In this document: positions 22,975 through 30,787 of the stretch, one piece after another
Layout of the letters: every line of letters starts with the position of its first letter
Position numbering within the stretch: position 1 is the first letter of the stretch
Assembly (NCBI GenBank): GCA_016281825.1
Contig: JAEEJI010000062.1
Span: forward strand, 1-35,259
Length of the DNA: 35,259 nucleotides
Reading direction: 5' to 3'
Source of the DNA: Muribaculaceae bacterium
Lineage (GTDB): Bacteria > Bacteroidota > Bacteroidia > Bacteroidales > Muribaculaceae
Notes under the pieces: model-generated
Seen by the model: only the letters and a program-made list of their open reading frames with translations
The model's database searches: none
What the model was told of the DNA's origin: nothing
Translations under genes and position numbers: made by a program

Positions 22975-23760
22975 ATGAGAGTACGTCAACTGATTTTGCT
23001 GCTGACTATGCTGGTTGGGATGATGGCTGTTGCGAACGAGCATAACGACACCATCCGTGTGATGACGCTGAACCTGCATGCCGGGCATGATGCCAGTTTG
23101 GAGCAGATCGGTGCGTTTATCAAGCAGTATCAGCCCGACTTTGTTGCCTTGCAGGAAGTGGACCACCTCACGCATCGTGCAAACTGCCGCCATCAGAACG
23201 ACCGAGACTTTATTACCGAGCTTGCCTACCACAGTGGCATGCAAGGCCTTTTTGGTCCAACCATCTCGTTTAGCGGCGGGCAGTACGGCATCGGCCTGCT
23301 TACACGCCATCCATTTGTCGAGGTGCATAACCACAAACTCCCGCATCCCACCACCAAGATGGAACAGCGGGGGCTGCTGGAAGGTACCTTCGTGTTGCCA
23401 GACGGCGATACCCTCATCGTGGCCTGCACCCATCTGGAAGCGTTCGACAGTCTCAGCCGGGTGGCGCAAGCACAATTCATTCAAGAACATTTTGCCGAAG
23501 CGCCCTACTCAGTTGTGCTTTCGGGCGACTTCAACGCTTCGCCGCTTGACCCCGTGATTCAAGGTCTTACCACACAATGGCAGGACTGCACTGATAGCGC
23601 CCCCACCTTTAGCGTCGAGAAGCCCAACGAGAAGATTGACTATATCTTCACCCGTCCACAGCACCAGTGGCAGACAGTGGAGTCGCAGGTCATCCCCGTT
23701 GCCCTGAGCGACCATTTCCCAGTTATTGCCACACTCATTGTTAACCATCCTGAACCATAA
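22975..23760 (+). CDS. Secreted endonuclease/exonuclease/phosphatase (EEP) family protein
   Basis: 261 residues. An N-terminal signal sequence (LILLLTMLVGMMAVA) indicates export. EEP-fold catalytic boxes appear in order: MTLNLHAGHD, ALQEVDH (metal-binding Glu), GLLTRHP, ACTHLEA, GDFNASP (Asp/Asn), IDYIFTRP and SDHFPVIATL (catalytic Asp-His). The family includes phosphodiesterases, sphingomyelinase-like enzymes and nucleases; the substrate cannot be read. The start at 22975 is preceded by the promoter; the longer frame begins with TTG inside the -7 box. The peptidase gene follows 9 bp later, so the two form an operon. Confidence 0.93.
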   Translation: MRVRQLILLLTMLVGMMAVANEHNDTIRVMTLNLHAGHDASLEQIGAFIKQYQPDFVALQEVDHLTHRANCRHQNDRDFITELAYHSGMQGLFGPTISFSGGQYGIGLLTRHPFVEVHNHKLPHPTTKMEQRGLLEGTFVLPDGDTLIVACTHLEAFDSLSRVAQAQFIQEHFAEAPYSVVLSGDFNASPLDPVIQGLTTQWQDCTDSAPTFSVEKPNEKIDYIFTRPQHQWQTVESQVIPVALSDHFPVIATLIVNHPEP

Positions 23761-23769
23761 CTATAGATC

Positions 23770-24957
23770 ATGAAAAGATTATTCATCGCATGTGCATTGC
23801 TTTGTGCCACAAGCATTCTGTTGGCTCAAACAACCGAGAGTCTCGTATTCACCACCGTTTTGTCTAACCCCATCACCCCCGTAAAGAACCAGAGTCGCAG
23901 CGGCACCTGTTGGGACTATGCCACCATCGGATTTGTCGAGGCAGAACTTTTGCGCACCACAGGGCGCGTGTATGACTTGAGCGAGATGTTTGTGGCAAAC
24001 AAGAACTATATGGACTGCGCCGAGTACCACGTGCGCATGCATGGCTGCAGCCGGTTTTCGGAAGGCGGCTCGGCTGACGACGTGTTTGCCGTGCTTGAAC
24101 GTCACGGCATCTGCCCTGAGACCGCGATGGCCCGTCCCGGACAGATGATTGGCGACACGCTGGCCAACTTCACCGAGTTTTTCAAGACCCTGACGCCGTA
24201 TGTCGAGGCGATTGCCAAGAGTGAGAGCACCAAACTCACCTCTCAGTGGCGCGTAGGACTGCAAGGTATCCTCGATGCTTATCTAGGTAGTTGTCCCGAG
24301 CGGTTCGCCTATGAGGGCAAGGAATACACCCCGAAGTCTTTCTACCAGAGCCTAGGCATCAACAAGAATGATTATGTGAGCATTACCAGTTTCACACACC
24401 ACCCGTTTTATGAGCAGTTTGTCATTGAGGCTCCTTACAAATGGCGTCCACGCCCCAGTTACAATGTCACGCTCGACGAACTGATGTCAACCATCGACCA
24501 TGCTTTGCGGCAGGGCTACACAGTGGCATGGGGTGGTGACGTGAGCGAGGATGGTTTTACTCGCACTGGCCTTGGCATCGCGTGCGACATAGCGCATGCC
24601 GATGACCTTACAGGCAGCGATGCCGCACGCTGGCTCAAGCTCAGCAAACAAGAGAAGGCCGAGTCGCTGAAGCGCCTGGGCGCAAAGACTCCCGAGCTCG
24701 TCGCAACGCAGGAATTGCGGCAAGAGCGATTTGACAACTGGCAGTCTACCTACGACCATGTGATGCTCATCTACGGTATTGCGAAAGACCAGAACGGACG
24801 GGAGTATTATATGGTAAAAAACTCGTGGGGCGACACGGGCGACTATCACGGCATCTGGTACATGACCAAGACCTACATGGCATTGAACACGACCTACATC
24901 TTTCTAAACAAGGACGCAGTACCCAACGCAGTGAGTAAAAAACTGAAACTGAAATAA
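23770..24957 (+). CDS. Secreted C1B-family cysteine peptidase (bleomycin hydrolase/PepC type)
   Basis: 395 residues with signal peptide MKRLFIACALLCATSILLAQ. Papain-fold catalytic triad: Cys47 in NQSRSGTCWDYA, His330 in TYDHVMLIYG, Asn351 in VKNSWG. The preceding Gln41 fits the oxyanion hole. The long insertions between Cys and His match the C1B aminopeptidase C/bleomycin hydrolase group. Cytosolic in Firmicutes, but Bacteroidales carry exported versions like this one, probably working on peptides in the periplasm. Second gene of an operon with the EEP protein. Confidence 0.94.
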   Translation: MKRLFIACALLCATSILLAQTTESLVFTTVLSNPITPVKNQSRSGTCWDYATIGFVEAELLRTTGRVYDLSEMFVANKNYMDCAEYHVRMHGCSRFSEGGSADDVFAVLERHGICPETAMARPGQMIGDTLANFTEFFKTLTPYVEAIAKSESTKLTSQWRVGLQGILDAYLGSCPERFAYEGKEYTPKSFYQSLGINKNDYVSITSFTHHPFYEQFVIEAPYKWRPRPSYNVTLDELMSTIDHALRQGYTVAWGGDVSEDGFTRTGLGIACDIAHADDLTGSDAARWLKLSKQEKAESLKRLGAKTPELVATQELRQERFDNWQSTYDHVMLIYGIAKDQNGREYYMVKNSWGDTGDYHGIWYMTKTYMALNTTYIFLNKDAVPNAVSKKLKLK

Positions 24958-25011
24958 GAAGCTCGTAACAAGAAACGGGGCTGAATTTTCTCAATTCTGA
25001 AATAAAAGTAG

Positions 25012-25019
25012 TATCTTTG
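25012..25019 (+). promoter_or_regulatory. Promoter element of the GlmU-like gene
   Basis: TATCTTTG in the context aaaagtagTATCTTTG, identical to the EEP promoter core. Only 9 nt lie between it and the ATG. Confidence 0.75.
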
Positions 25020-25028
25020 CCGGCCGAT

Positions 25029-26213
25029 ATGAAAAGGAACATCATCATCTTTGACGACACCGAGGTTCGTCGCCACTTGTTACCGCTGAGCTACACCCGC
25101 CCAGTCGCTCTGCTTCGTGTGGGCATCACCACTATCGATGAGAAATGGCGCTCAATGCTTGGCGAGGCAAACTACAGCTACCTCTCAGTACCTTACCTTA
25201 AGGGCAAATACCCGTTGCGTGCGCGCCGCGACAACCTGTTGGTCGCCGGTCATGTCATCCCCTCTCCCGCCCTGGCTGAGCAAGTGCTGCAGTTGAAGCA
25301 TGGTGAGGCATTGATGGTAGGCGAAGACCTGATTGCATTCAACGGCTCGGCGCAAGATTTCGACAACCGCCATTGGCAGAAGGTGGTCTACCCTGCCGTG
25401 AAACCCGACATGATTACACGCCCCTATCACATCTTCCTGCTCAACGGCAAGGTGCTGAAGGCCGACTATGATCGCCTGACGGCAGGGCGCAAATCGCAGC
25501 CTCTATCGAAGAGCAATACCATAATCGGTGACGCGAGCCGCATCTTCCTTGAGCCTGGAGCTTGGGTTGAAGGAGCATATTTGAACACCCTCGAGGGGCC
25601 CATCTACATTGGCCACGACGTGGAGGTGATGGAAGGGAGCATGATTCGTGGTGCGTTTGCCGCTTGCCCTCACGCTAAGGTAAAACTGGGTGCAAAGATA
25701 TATGGTGCGACGACGCTGGGTCCGTATTGCAAGGTTGGCGGCGAGGTTGAAAATACGGTGATGATAGGCTATAGCAACAAGGCGCATGACGGCTTTATCG
25801 GCGATGCGGTCATCGGCGAATGGTGCAATCTGGGTGGTGGCACCACAGCGAGCGACCTGAAGAACGACTATAGTGAAATCAAGGTATGGGACTATGTCGA
25901 GCAACGATTTGTGCGCACCGGACTGCAGTTCTGCGGCCTCATCATGGGCGACCACAGCAAGACGGGCGTGAATAGCATGTTCAACACTGCCACGGTGGTG
26001 GGTGTTGGTGCCAACGTCCATGGCGCTGGTTTCCCGCGCAACTTTGTGGGGTCGTTCCAGGAAGGCAGTGCAACAGCGGGTTTCAAGGATGTGCCGCTTC
26101 AGGCATTCTTTGCCATCGCAGAGCGTGTGATGGCTCGCCGCAACGTCCAGTTTACCGATGCCGACCGCGACATCTTCACCGCCATCTACAACCTAAAGGA
26201 AAGGTATAAGTAA
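25029..26213 (+). CDS. GlmU-like sugar nucleotidyltransferase/acyltransferase family protein
   Basis: 394 residues from the ATG at 25029. The N-terminal half resembles the truncated nucleotidyltransferase fold of Bacteroidetes GlmU-like proteins (IIIFDDTEVRRHLLPLSYTRP). The C-terminal half (about 180-370) is a left-handed beta-helix of hexapeptide repeats (IYIGHDVEVMEGSMIRGAF, VKLGAKIYGATTLGPYCKVG, VIGEWCNLGGGT). The canonical GlmU pyrophosphorylase motif GxGTRM is absent, so uridylyl transfer is doubtful. Acyltransferase or regulatory activity towards sugar nucleotides is more likely. Its TAA begins a 7-bp tandem array; a strong terminator follows. Confidence 0.88.
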   Translation: MKRNIIIFDDTEVRRHLLPLSYTRPVALLRVGITTIDEKWRSMLGEANYSYLSVPYLKGKYPLRARRDNLLVAGHVIPSPALAEQVLQLKHGEALMVGEDLIAFNGSAQDFDNRHWQKVVYPAVKPDMITRPYHIFLLNGKVLKADYDRLTAGRKSQPLSKSNTIIGDASRIFLEPGAWVEGAYLNTLEGPIYIGHDVEVMEGSMIRGAFAACPHAKVKLGAKIYGATTLGPYCKVGGEVENTVMIGYSNKAHDGFIGDAVIGEWCNLGGGTTASDLKNDYSEIKVWDYVEQRFVRTGLQFCGLIMGDHSKTGVNSMFNTATVVGVGANVHGAGFPRNFVGSFQEGSATAGFKDVPLQAFFAIAERVMARRNVQFTDADRDIFTAIYNLKERYK

Positions 26214-26252
26214 TGAATAATGAATAATGCACAATGCACAATGCACAATGCA
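26211..26252. repeat. 7-bp tandem array, six units of taatgaa/caatgca
   Basis: taatgaa x2, taatgca, caatgca x3, then two 8-bp variants up to 26265. The first unit is the stop codon of the GlmU-like gene. Confidence 0.9.
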
Positions 26253-26264
26253 CAATTGCACAAT

Positions 26265-26299
26265 TGCGGCTGCGCCCTGACGATAAGGACGCAGCCGCA
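26265..26299. terminator. Terminator after the GlmU-like gene
   Basis: Ten perfect pairs TGCGGCTGCG / CGCAGCCGCA followed by ttgttttgtt. Confidence 0.85.
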
Positions 26300-26364
26300 T
26301 TGTTTTGTTAATTACCCTAGCAGATTAACCGCACATGCAATGCTTTTGTTCCCATTTTTGGGGA

Positions 26365-26676
26365 TTAGTCCCAAAGGTTGCGGAAATATTTGCAAAAAAG
26401 ATTCAGCCCTTCTGTGACAATAGTTTCTTCCTCTCTGGACAATGTGCGTACATGTTTCATCAATTCGAATGCATCCACCATCTTTTGGATGGCATTGTTC
26501 CAAGCACGCATGTCCTTGAATTCACCTGGATAGCCGTGCTTGTCAAGAGCCTTGAATGCCAACAAACGAGGCACTATTAGCTGTGACAAAGTGTTATCAG
26601 TGTTCCATACCTCCTCGACGGAAAAGTCATTCTTGTGGCTCCAGTTTTCCGAATTATTTTGTTTGCCTTTTTTCAT
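26365..26676 (-). CDS. Small helical protein paired with the AAA+ ATPase
   Basis: 103 residues, no signal peptide or membrane segment. The central part (NTDNTLSQLIVPRLLAFKAL, then HGYPGEF and WNNAIQKMVDAFELMK) resembles a small protein family of unknown function that I associate with Bacteroidales phages (pattern PRLxxFK...GYP...W...ILDKMxxAFE). This is recognition by eye only. It starts 2 nt after the ATPase stop, so the two are co-transcribed and probably functionally linked. Confidence 0.75.
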   Translation of the reverse strand: MKKGKQNNSENWSHKNDFSVEEVWNTDNTLSQLIVPRLLAFKALDKHGYPGEFKDMRAWNNAIQKMVDAFELMKHVRTLSREEETIVTEGLNLFCKYFRNLWD

Positions 26677-26678
26677 AA

Positions 26679-28319
26679 TCAGAATCCTATTCTGCGTTTC
26701 TCTTTCGTTTCGAGCCTCTCATTGTCACAATAAGACGAGATTTCCTCAACCACATTTGTCGACTCACCATGAAGAATCTTGCCTATTGTATAGTGCCTAG
26801 CAATGTTCTCAATCTGTCCGCCACTGAAATCGTATTTCGAAGCCAACGCGTGACATTGTTCCTTGTTCAGGCTCGGAATCATCTCGTGCCACATACTTAC
26901 CCGGGCTTCGATGGTAGGCTTCTCAAATTTAATCTTATAGAGGAAACGGCGCTCGAAAGCCTTATCCATGTTTTGGGCCAAGTTCGTTGTGGCGATGAGT
27001 ATTCCGTCGAGCGTTTCCATCTCTTGGAGGATGATGTTCTGAATAGAGTTCTCCATTTTATTAACTGCGCTTTTTGCGCCTTCCATACGCTCTCCAATGA
27101 TAGCATCAGCTTCGTTGAAAAGCAGGATTGGCGCAATTGTGCTATCTTTTACCTTAGCTCGATATGTGTCGAACAATTGTTTGATATTCTTTTCGCTCTC
27201 ACCAACCCAGCAACTCTTGATCTGAGAAATGTTCACTTGCATGATGTCACGGCCGGTCTGTCGTGCCAATTGCAATACAGTCTCGGTCTTTCCGGTTCCT
27301 GGAGCGCCATAAAGCAGACAAGTGAAAGCACAGCGGAAACCACTTTCTTTCATACGACTTCGAATTTGGAAATATTGTTCGTTTTCCAAGAGTTTACCAA
27401 GTTCTTCAATCTGGGCACTAATCTTCTCTCCATAGAAGAGCCTTTTGGGTGCAATCTCTTCTGACTTCACAACATCTCCGCATTTGACGTTTTTGTTTAA
27501 AGCAGCCAAATTGAGTTCGCTGAAGAGATCCCTCTTTGCCTTGTCGGTCATTCGGAATGACTCCCTGTCAACAAAGCCATCGGAGTTGATATATTCAATC
27601 ATTTTGTTTTCCATCAACACATGGTCTCCACGGTTAAGCTGAGATTTCACATGATTCCACAACCGTTTCTCATATAGGAAGTCGAGGTCATAAAACCTGA
27701 TGTTGTCGTCGGTATTGTTGACAAACAGGTGAGAAAAAAGAATCAGCAACATTTTGTCATCATCATCCAAACCATAGCTCAACACCTTCTGCACATATAG
27801 CAGTTGTTTGTTGCACTCAAACAAGTGTTGGATTTTTTCAACCATGTTTTCATAGGTTAACTCATTCTCGTTGCGCAACTCAAAGATATCTTCCAGTTCT
27901 CCGAACAATTCCAAGCAAGAAAGCCCTGTGCACTCTTTAGGTTCAAACTTTTCATTTTTTTTGAACGCTTCAAGAACCTCTATGGGAACACGGTATGAGA
28001 TTTGGTGGCTTCTTCGGCTACACCTGACGAGTTCTTTTTTCTCCAACTCATCAATATCTGCCATGTATTTAAGAATTCTTGTAGTCCTGCATTCCAGAAA
28101 TTTCCCCATATCGCGCATAGTGATGCTTGTATTGTCGCTGTTGTCGATGAACAAAGCCATCATGACAGCCTGTTCCCCAGTAAGCTCCATCTTATCAGCC
28201 ACATATTTAATATGTCTAGCCGCCTTGCGATAGAACTCTGGACTCAATCCAGTTCCTTTTGCTTGGTCTACAATCTGCTCTACTGCTGTGAGCAAATCCA
28301 TTTTCTGTTTTGTTGCCAT
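26679..28319 (-). CDS. AAA+ ATPase with N-terminal helical/winged-helix region
   Basis: 546 residues from the ATG at 28317-28319, just below a TACCTTTG promoter. Residues 1-320 are mostly helical, with a winged-helix-like stretch (FLECRTTRILKYMADIDELE). The AAA domain has Walker A YGAPGTGKTE (about 338-345), a Walker B variant PILLFNEADAI in which Asn402 replaces the usual Asp before Glu403, sensor-1 IATTN (443-446) and a double-Arg finger FERRF (457-458). The CDC48-like domain is C-terminal. Substrate unknown; stand-alone ATPases of this build occur in accessory regions. Lower GC than the core genes. Operon with the 103-residue protein. Confidence 0.9.
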   Translation of the reverse strand: MATKQKMDLLTAVEQIVDQAKGTGLSPEFYRKAARHIKYVADKMELTGEQAVMMALFIDNSDNTSITMRDMGKFLECRTTRILKYMADIDELEKKELVRCSRRSHQISYRVPIEVLEAFKKNEKFEPKECTGLSCLELFGELEDIFELRNENELTYENMVEKIQHLFECNKQLLYVQKVLSYGLDDDDKMLLILFSHLFVNNTDDNIRFYDLDFLYEKRLWNHVKSQLNRGDHVLMENKMIEYINSDGFVDRESFRMTDKAKRDLFSELNLAALNKNVKCGDVVKSEEIAPKRLFYGEKISAQIEELGKLLENEQYFQIRSRMKESGFRCAFTCLLYGAPGTGKTETVLQLARQTGRDIMQVNISQIKSCWVGESEKNIKQLFDTYRAKVKDSTIAPILLFNEADAIIGERMEGAKSAVNKMENSIQNIILQEMETLDGILIATTNLAQNMDKAFERRFLYKIKFEKPTIEARVSMWHEMIPSLNKEQCHALASKYDFSGGQIENIARHYTIGKILHGESTNVVEEISSYCDNERLETKEKRRIGF

Positions 28320-28358
28320 TTTCTTATGCCTTTTTATTACATGTGAATTTTCAAGGCA

Positions 28359-28366
28359 CAAAGGTA
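28359..28366 (-). promoter_or_regulatory. Promoter element of the AAA+ ATPase operon
   Basis: Minus-strand TACCTTTG, 39 nt before the ATG. It excludes the longer frame to 28361. Confidence 0.75.
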
Positions 28367-28470
28367 GAAGAGGGGTATGCCGTTTTGGGGCAGAGGTTTG
28401 CTGGGGTGTGTTTTTCTAGGGAAATGAATTTTTTTGGGCGGGTGTGCCCTGGTATGGCATAGGCTGGGTG

Positions 28471-28478
28471 TAGCTTTG
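28471..28478 (+). promoter_or_regulatory. Possible promoter of the 228-residue membrane protein
   Basis: TAGCTTTG, 28 nt before the ATG at 28507. No convincing -33 TTTG at the usual spacing. Confidence 0.5.
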
Positions 28479-28506
28479 TCGGATATTCACCAAATAAAAT
28501 GAAGTT

Positions 28507-29193
28507 ATGACTAGCAAAGCAAACCGTAAGGGCATCTTCCACCGCTTGGTTGAGAAGATTGCCAAGGGCGACGAGACCCGTGAGATGTACCTGTGGGACA
28601 TCTGTTATCGTTACGAGGTGTATTTCTGCCTCTTGATTACAATCCTGTTAATGATTCCGATATTTTTGAGCAAAGACAGAACACCTATTCTCCATCTGGC
28701 ATTGCCCTGTCTACTGGCGATGGCGACCATCATACCGTTGTATGAGGGTTGGGGCGAGCAGGGTGTCATCATTCCGAGCAAACGCGAGGACATCGGCCAA
28801 TTCCGCTTCGGGCTGGCCTGTGTACTAGGCGCGGCGGGCATGGTGGCACTTCTTGCCTTCCCTTTCTTACCTTTTTATCGCCAACGCGACTACAGCGACA
28901 ACAACGTCATCGCTGCTGTGCTGTTGCTGTGTGTGGTACATTACCTGATTGTCGCACTGGTGTATGTGTTTGTTCGCGACTATGTGAAGTGGCGTTTTGA
29001 CTGGGCGGTGAGGAACTACGAACTGCTCTGGTCGCGGCATTACCGCTGGTGGACTACCGGGCTAGACTACGAGGTGCAGAAGACCAACCTAGTCGTGTTC
29101 CGGTCGTACAAAGTCTTTGCCGGGACGCTGCTGCTCGGCGGCCCTCTCTGCATGTTTGTGGGATATTACCTCTGCAAATGGATGGGGGTGTGA
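28507..29193 (+). CDS. Integral membrane protein of unknown function
   Basis: 228 residues. A basic cytosolic N-terminus (1-38) is followed by about five membrane helices: YFCLLITILLMIPIFL, LALPCLLAMATIIPL, FGLACVLGAAGMVALLAF, NVIAAVLLLCVVHYLIVALV and TLLLGGPLCMFVGYYL. A long Trp/Arg/Tyr-rich cytosolic loop (RDYVKWRFDWAVRNYELLW) lies before the last helix. No family recognised. Core-like GC content. A single gene between the divergent ATPase operon and the convergent PLD gene. Confidence 0.8.
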   Translation: MTSKANRKGIFHRLVEKIAKGDETREMYLWDICYRYEVYFCLLITILLMIPIFLSKDRTPILHLALPCLLAMATIIPLYEGWGEQGVIIPSKREDIGQFRFGLACVLGAAGMVALLAFPFLPFYRQRDYSDNNVIAAVLLLCVVHYLIVALVYVFVRDYVKWRFDWAVRNYELLWSRHYRWWTTGLDYEVQKTNLVVFRSYKVFAGTLLLGGPLCMFVGYYLCKWMGV

Positions 29194-29283
29194 TTAGTGC
29201 CCATATTTCAAATACACAAACATGTGGCAAATATTCTTTCATCGTCAATGACCACAATTTTGAGGCATTGTTACGATGGGGTT

Positions 29284-29796
29284 TTAGGCAATGGGGTCTG
29301 GGCAGAGGTGTTTTCGTTGGCAACGCTTGCATTCGCTGCCGCGCCACACCTTGTCGAACTCCTCAATAGCGGCAGCGACGATTGCAGGGTCATCAGTAAG
29401 GATGCCCGCCTCGAAGTTGCGTCGCGTGGGAGCCTTCATGCCCATGCCTGCCCCGGTGAGGTTGGCACTGCCCACATAGCAAATGGCCTGGTCGATGATG
29501 ATGATTTTGAAATGGACCCTCGGGCACATCACGCGCTCCAGTTGGTGTGCCAGCCTCGGGTAGCGGTCGAAGTCCTCGCGGAAGTATGGCCCTGGCTCTT
29601 TCGCGTGAATCAGCCGGACTTGCACCCCGCGCCCCAGCAGTTCCGCCAGCACTCCCAGGAACGGCTTCTCCGCCCCACCCTGCGTCACGTACAGGTCCTT
29701 AATGTCCGCCGTGCCGATCCACAACGTCTCCTTGGCCTTCATCGCAAGGTCAAGGACAGCTGTGTAATGGGCGGTGTCGGAGATGAATTGTAGCAT
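29284..29796 (-). CDS. Phospholipase D-like (HKD) domain protein
   Basis: 170 residues with one HKD motif: H95-x-K97-x4-D102, followed by YVGSANLTGAG (Asn112) and the late Glu129. Single-HKD proteins of this size act as dimers and include nucleases such as Nuc and BfiI-type domains, so a phosphodiesterase/nuclease role is plausible. A C-terminal cysteine cluster (C156, C159, C165) may bind metal. No signal peptide. A decayed copy of its 5' end lies at 30669-30776, on the other side of the next gene, indicating local duplication. It follows that gene by 28 bp. Confidence 0.88.
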   Translation of the reverse strand: MLQFISDTAHYTAVLDLAMKAKETLWIGTADIKDLYVTQGGAEKPFLGVLAELLGRGVQVRLIHAKEPGPYFREDFDRYPRLAHQLERVMCPRVHFKIIIIDQAICYVGSANLTGAGMGMKAPTRRNFEAGILTDDPAIVAAAIEEFDKVWRGSECKRCQRKHLCPDPIA

Positions 29797-29824
29797 TGGT
29801 TTAAAAAACTAATGACATTTCCAT

Positions 29825-30658
29825 TTAAAGCTGAGGAGCGATATACTCCTCAATATACTGGAGTTTATCTGCTTTCCTTTGCCAACAAGAAGGATGATTG
29901 GCCACAACTACTTGGTATTTCTTTTTTAGCCCATCAATATTACAATTCCACAGACCTTGCTTTCCCTGAAATACTATTATTTCAGGTTCAAAAATACTTA
30001 TTTCGTCTGCCAGAAGTTGAGCCTCTCTTTCTGGTTTCAGCCAGATTCGATCTTTTCCCCCACCTCTTTCTTTAATCTTATCTTTTCCTGTTATTTCTTC
30101 TAGATTCTTTTTTATTGCTATTCCGTCCTTTCCGATTATGAAATTATCAAGTTCCCAACCACGTCCAAAAGTAACAAAACGGAAACGATTTTCGTATGCT
30201 ACATATGACATAAGATTAGGCGGCAGATTTGAAGACGACTTTTTAATTGCCTTTTTTATAGTATATTCTCTTTTGCTCCACAAAGCATCCCATGCATCTT
30301 GAAGATGCATCTTGTCTTTAAGGATATACAGTGCAGTAGCATATGTCCCAGCAATATGAGGATTGAGAACAAGTTCATTGTTCTTATCAAAAGCAGTAGG
30401 AATCTTCTTTCTTCGACTCTCAAAATCGTGAAAGGTATTATCTGCAAACTTCTCATCTTCACCAGTATCATATGGTATGAACAAAATTCTAACTGGCGCA
30501 TTAACGTAGTTTACTCCGATGTATGGGTATCCAGAAAATCTATTAAATCTTTTGTAAATCCCCTCAACAATTCCAGTCCGCTTGTCAATTTTCAAATCTT
30601 CGAAAAAAGTTGCATACAATTTTTGAATTTGTTTTTCTAATTGTTTAGTAGTCATCAT
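29825..30658 (-). CDS. Possible uracil-DNA-glycosylase-fold protein
   Basis: 277 residues, AT-rich gene. Start ATG at 30656-30658 with a second ATG next to it. Two segments look like the UDG superfamily: a first strand with VRILFIPYDTGED (compare the ILxxGxxPG motif) and a late strand pair PEIIVFQGKQGLW...VVVANHPSCW (compare the HPS motif). Between them are NPHIAGTYATAL and a basic insertion (KDKIKERGGGKDRIWLK). I cannot confirm catalytic residues, so this is a tentative fold call. It is enclosed by PLD-gene sequences (intact gene downstream, fragment upstream), suggesting insertion or recombination. Confidence 0.35.
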   Translation of the reverse strand: MMTTKQLEKQIQKLYATFFEDLKIDKRTGIVEGIYKRFNRFSGYPYIGVNYVNAPVRILFIPYDTGEDEKFADNTFHDFESRRKKIPTAFDKNNELVLNPHIAGTYATALYILKDKMHLQDAWDALWSKREYTIKKAIKKSSSNLPPNLMSYVAYENRFRFVTFGRGWELDNFIIGKDGIAIKKNLEEITGKDKIKERGGGKDRIWLKPEREAQLLADEISIFEPEIIVFQGKQGLWNCNIDGLKKKYQVVVANHPSCWQRKADKLQYIEEYIAPQL

Positions 30659-30668
30659 AATTGGTTAG

Positions 30669-30776
30669 TTTCATTTGTGTTCTGTAGTCTTTGTGCCAAT
30701 CAACAACAACCGTTTCACCACATCACCACCTCAGCACCGATGAATAATGCTCCCTATCAGATATGAATTGAAACAT
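30669..30776 (-). pseudogene. Decayed 5' fragment of a PLD-like gene
   Basis: ATG at 30774-30776 begins MFQFISDREHYSSVLRW then stop. This aligns with MLQFISDTAHYTAVLDL of the intact PLD gene. After a frameshift LLLIGTKTTE aligns with TLWIGTADIK. About 105 bp remain. Confidence 0.7.
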
Positions 30777-30787
30777 ACATGAGTTTG

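Noticed and set aside
20630-26252. 7-bp arrays as CRISPR
   Set aside because: Units are 7 bp and contiguous without unique spacers; no cas genes nearby.
26769-27464. 231-codon plus-strand frame opposite the AAA+ gene
   Set aside because: Antisense shadow; Walker A/B and sensor motifs are on the minus strand.
29812-30075. 87-codon plus-strand frame opposite the UDG-like gene
   Set aside because: No motif and no start signals; shadow.
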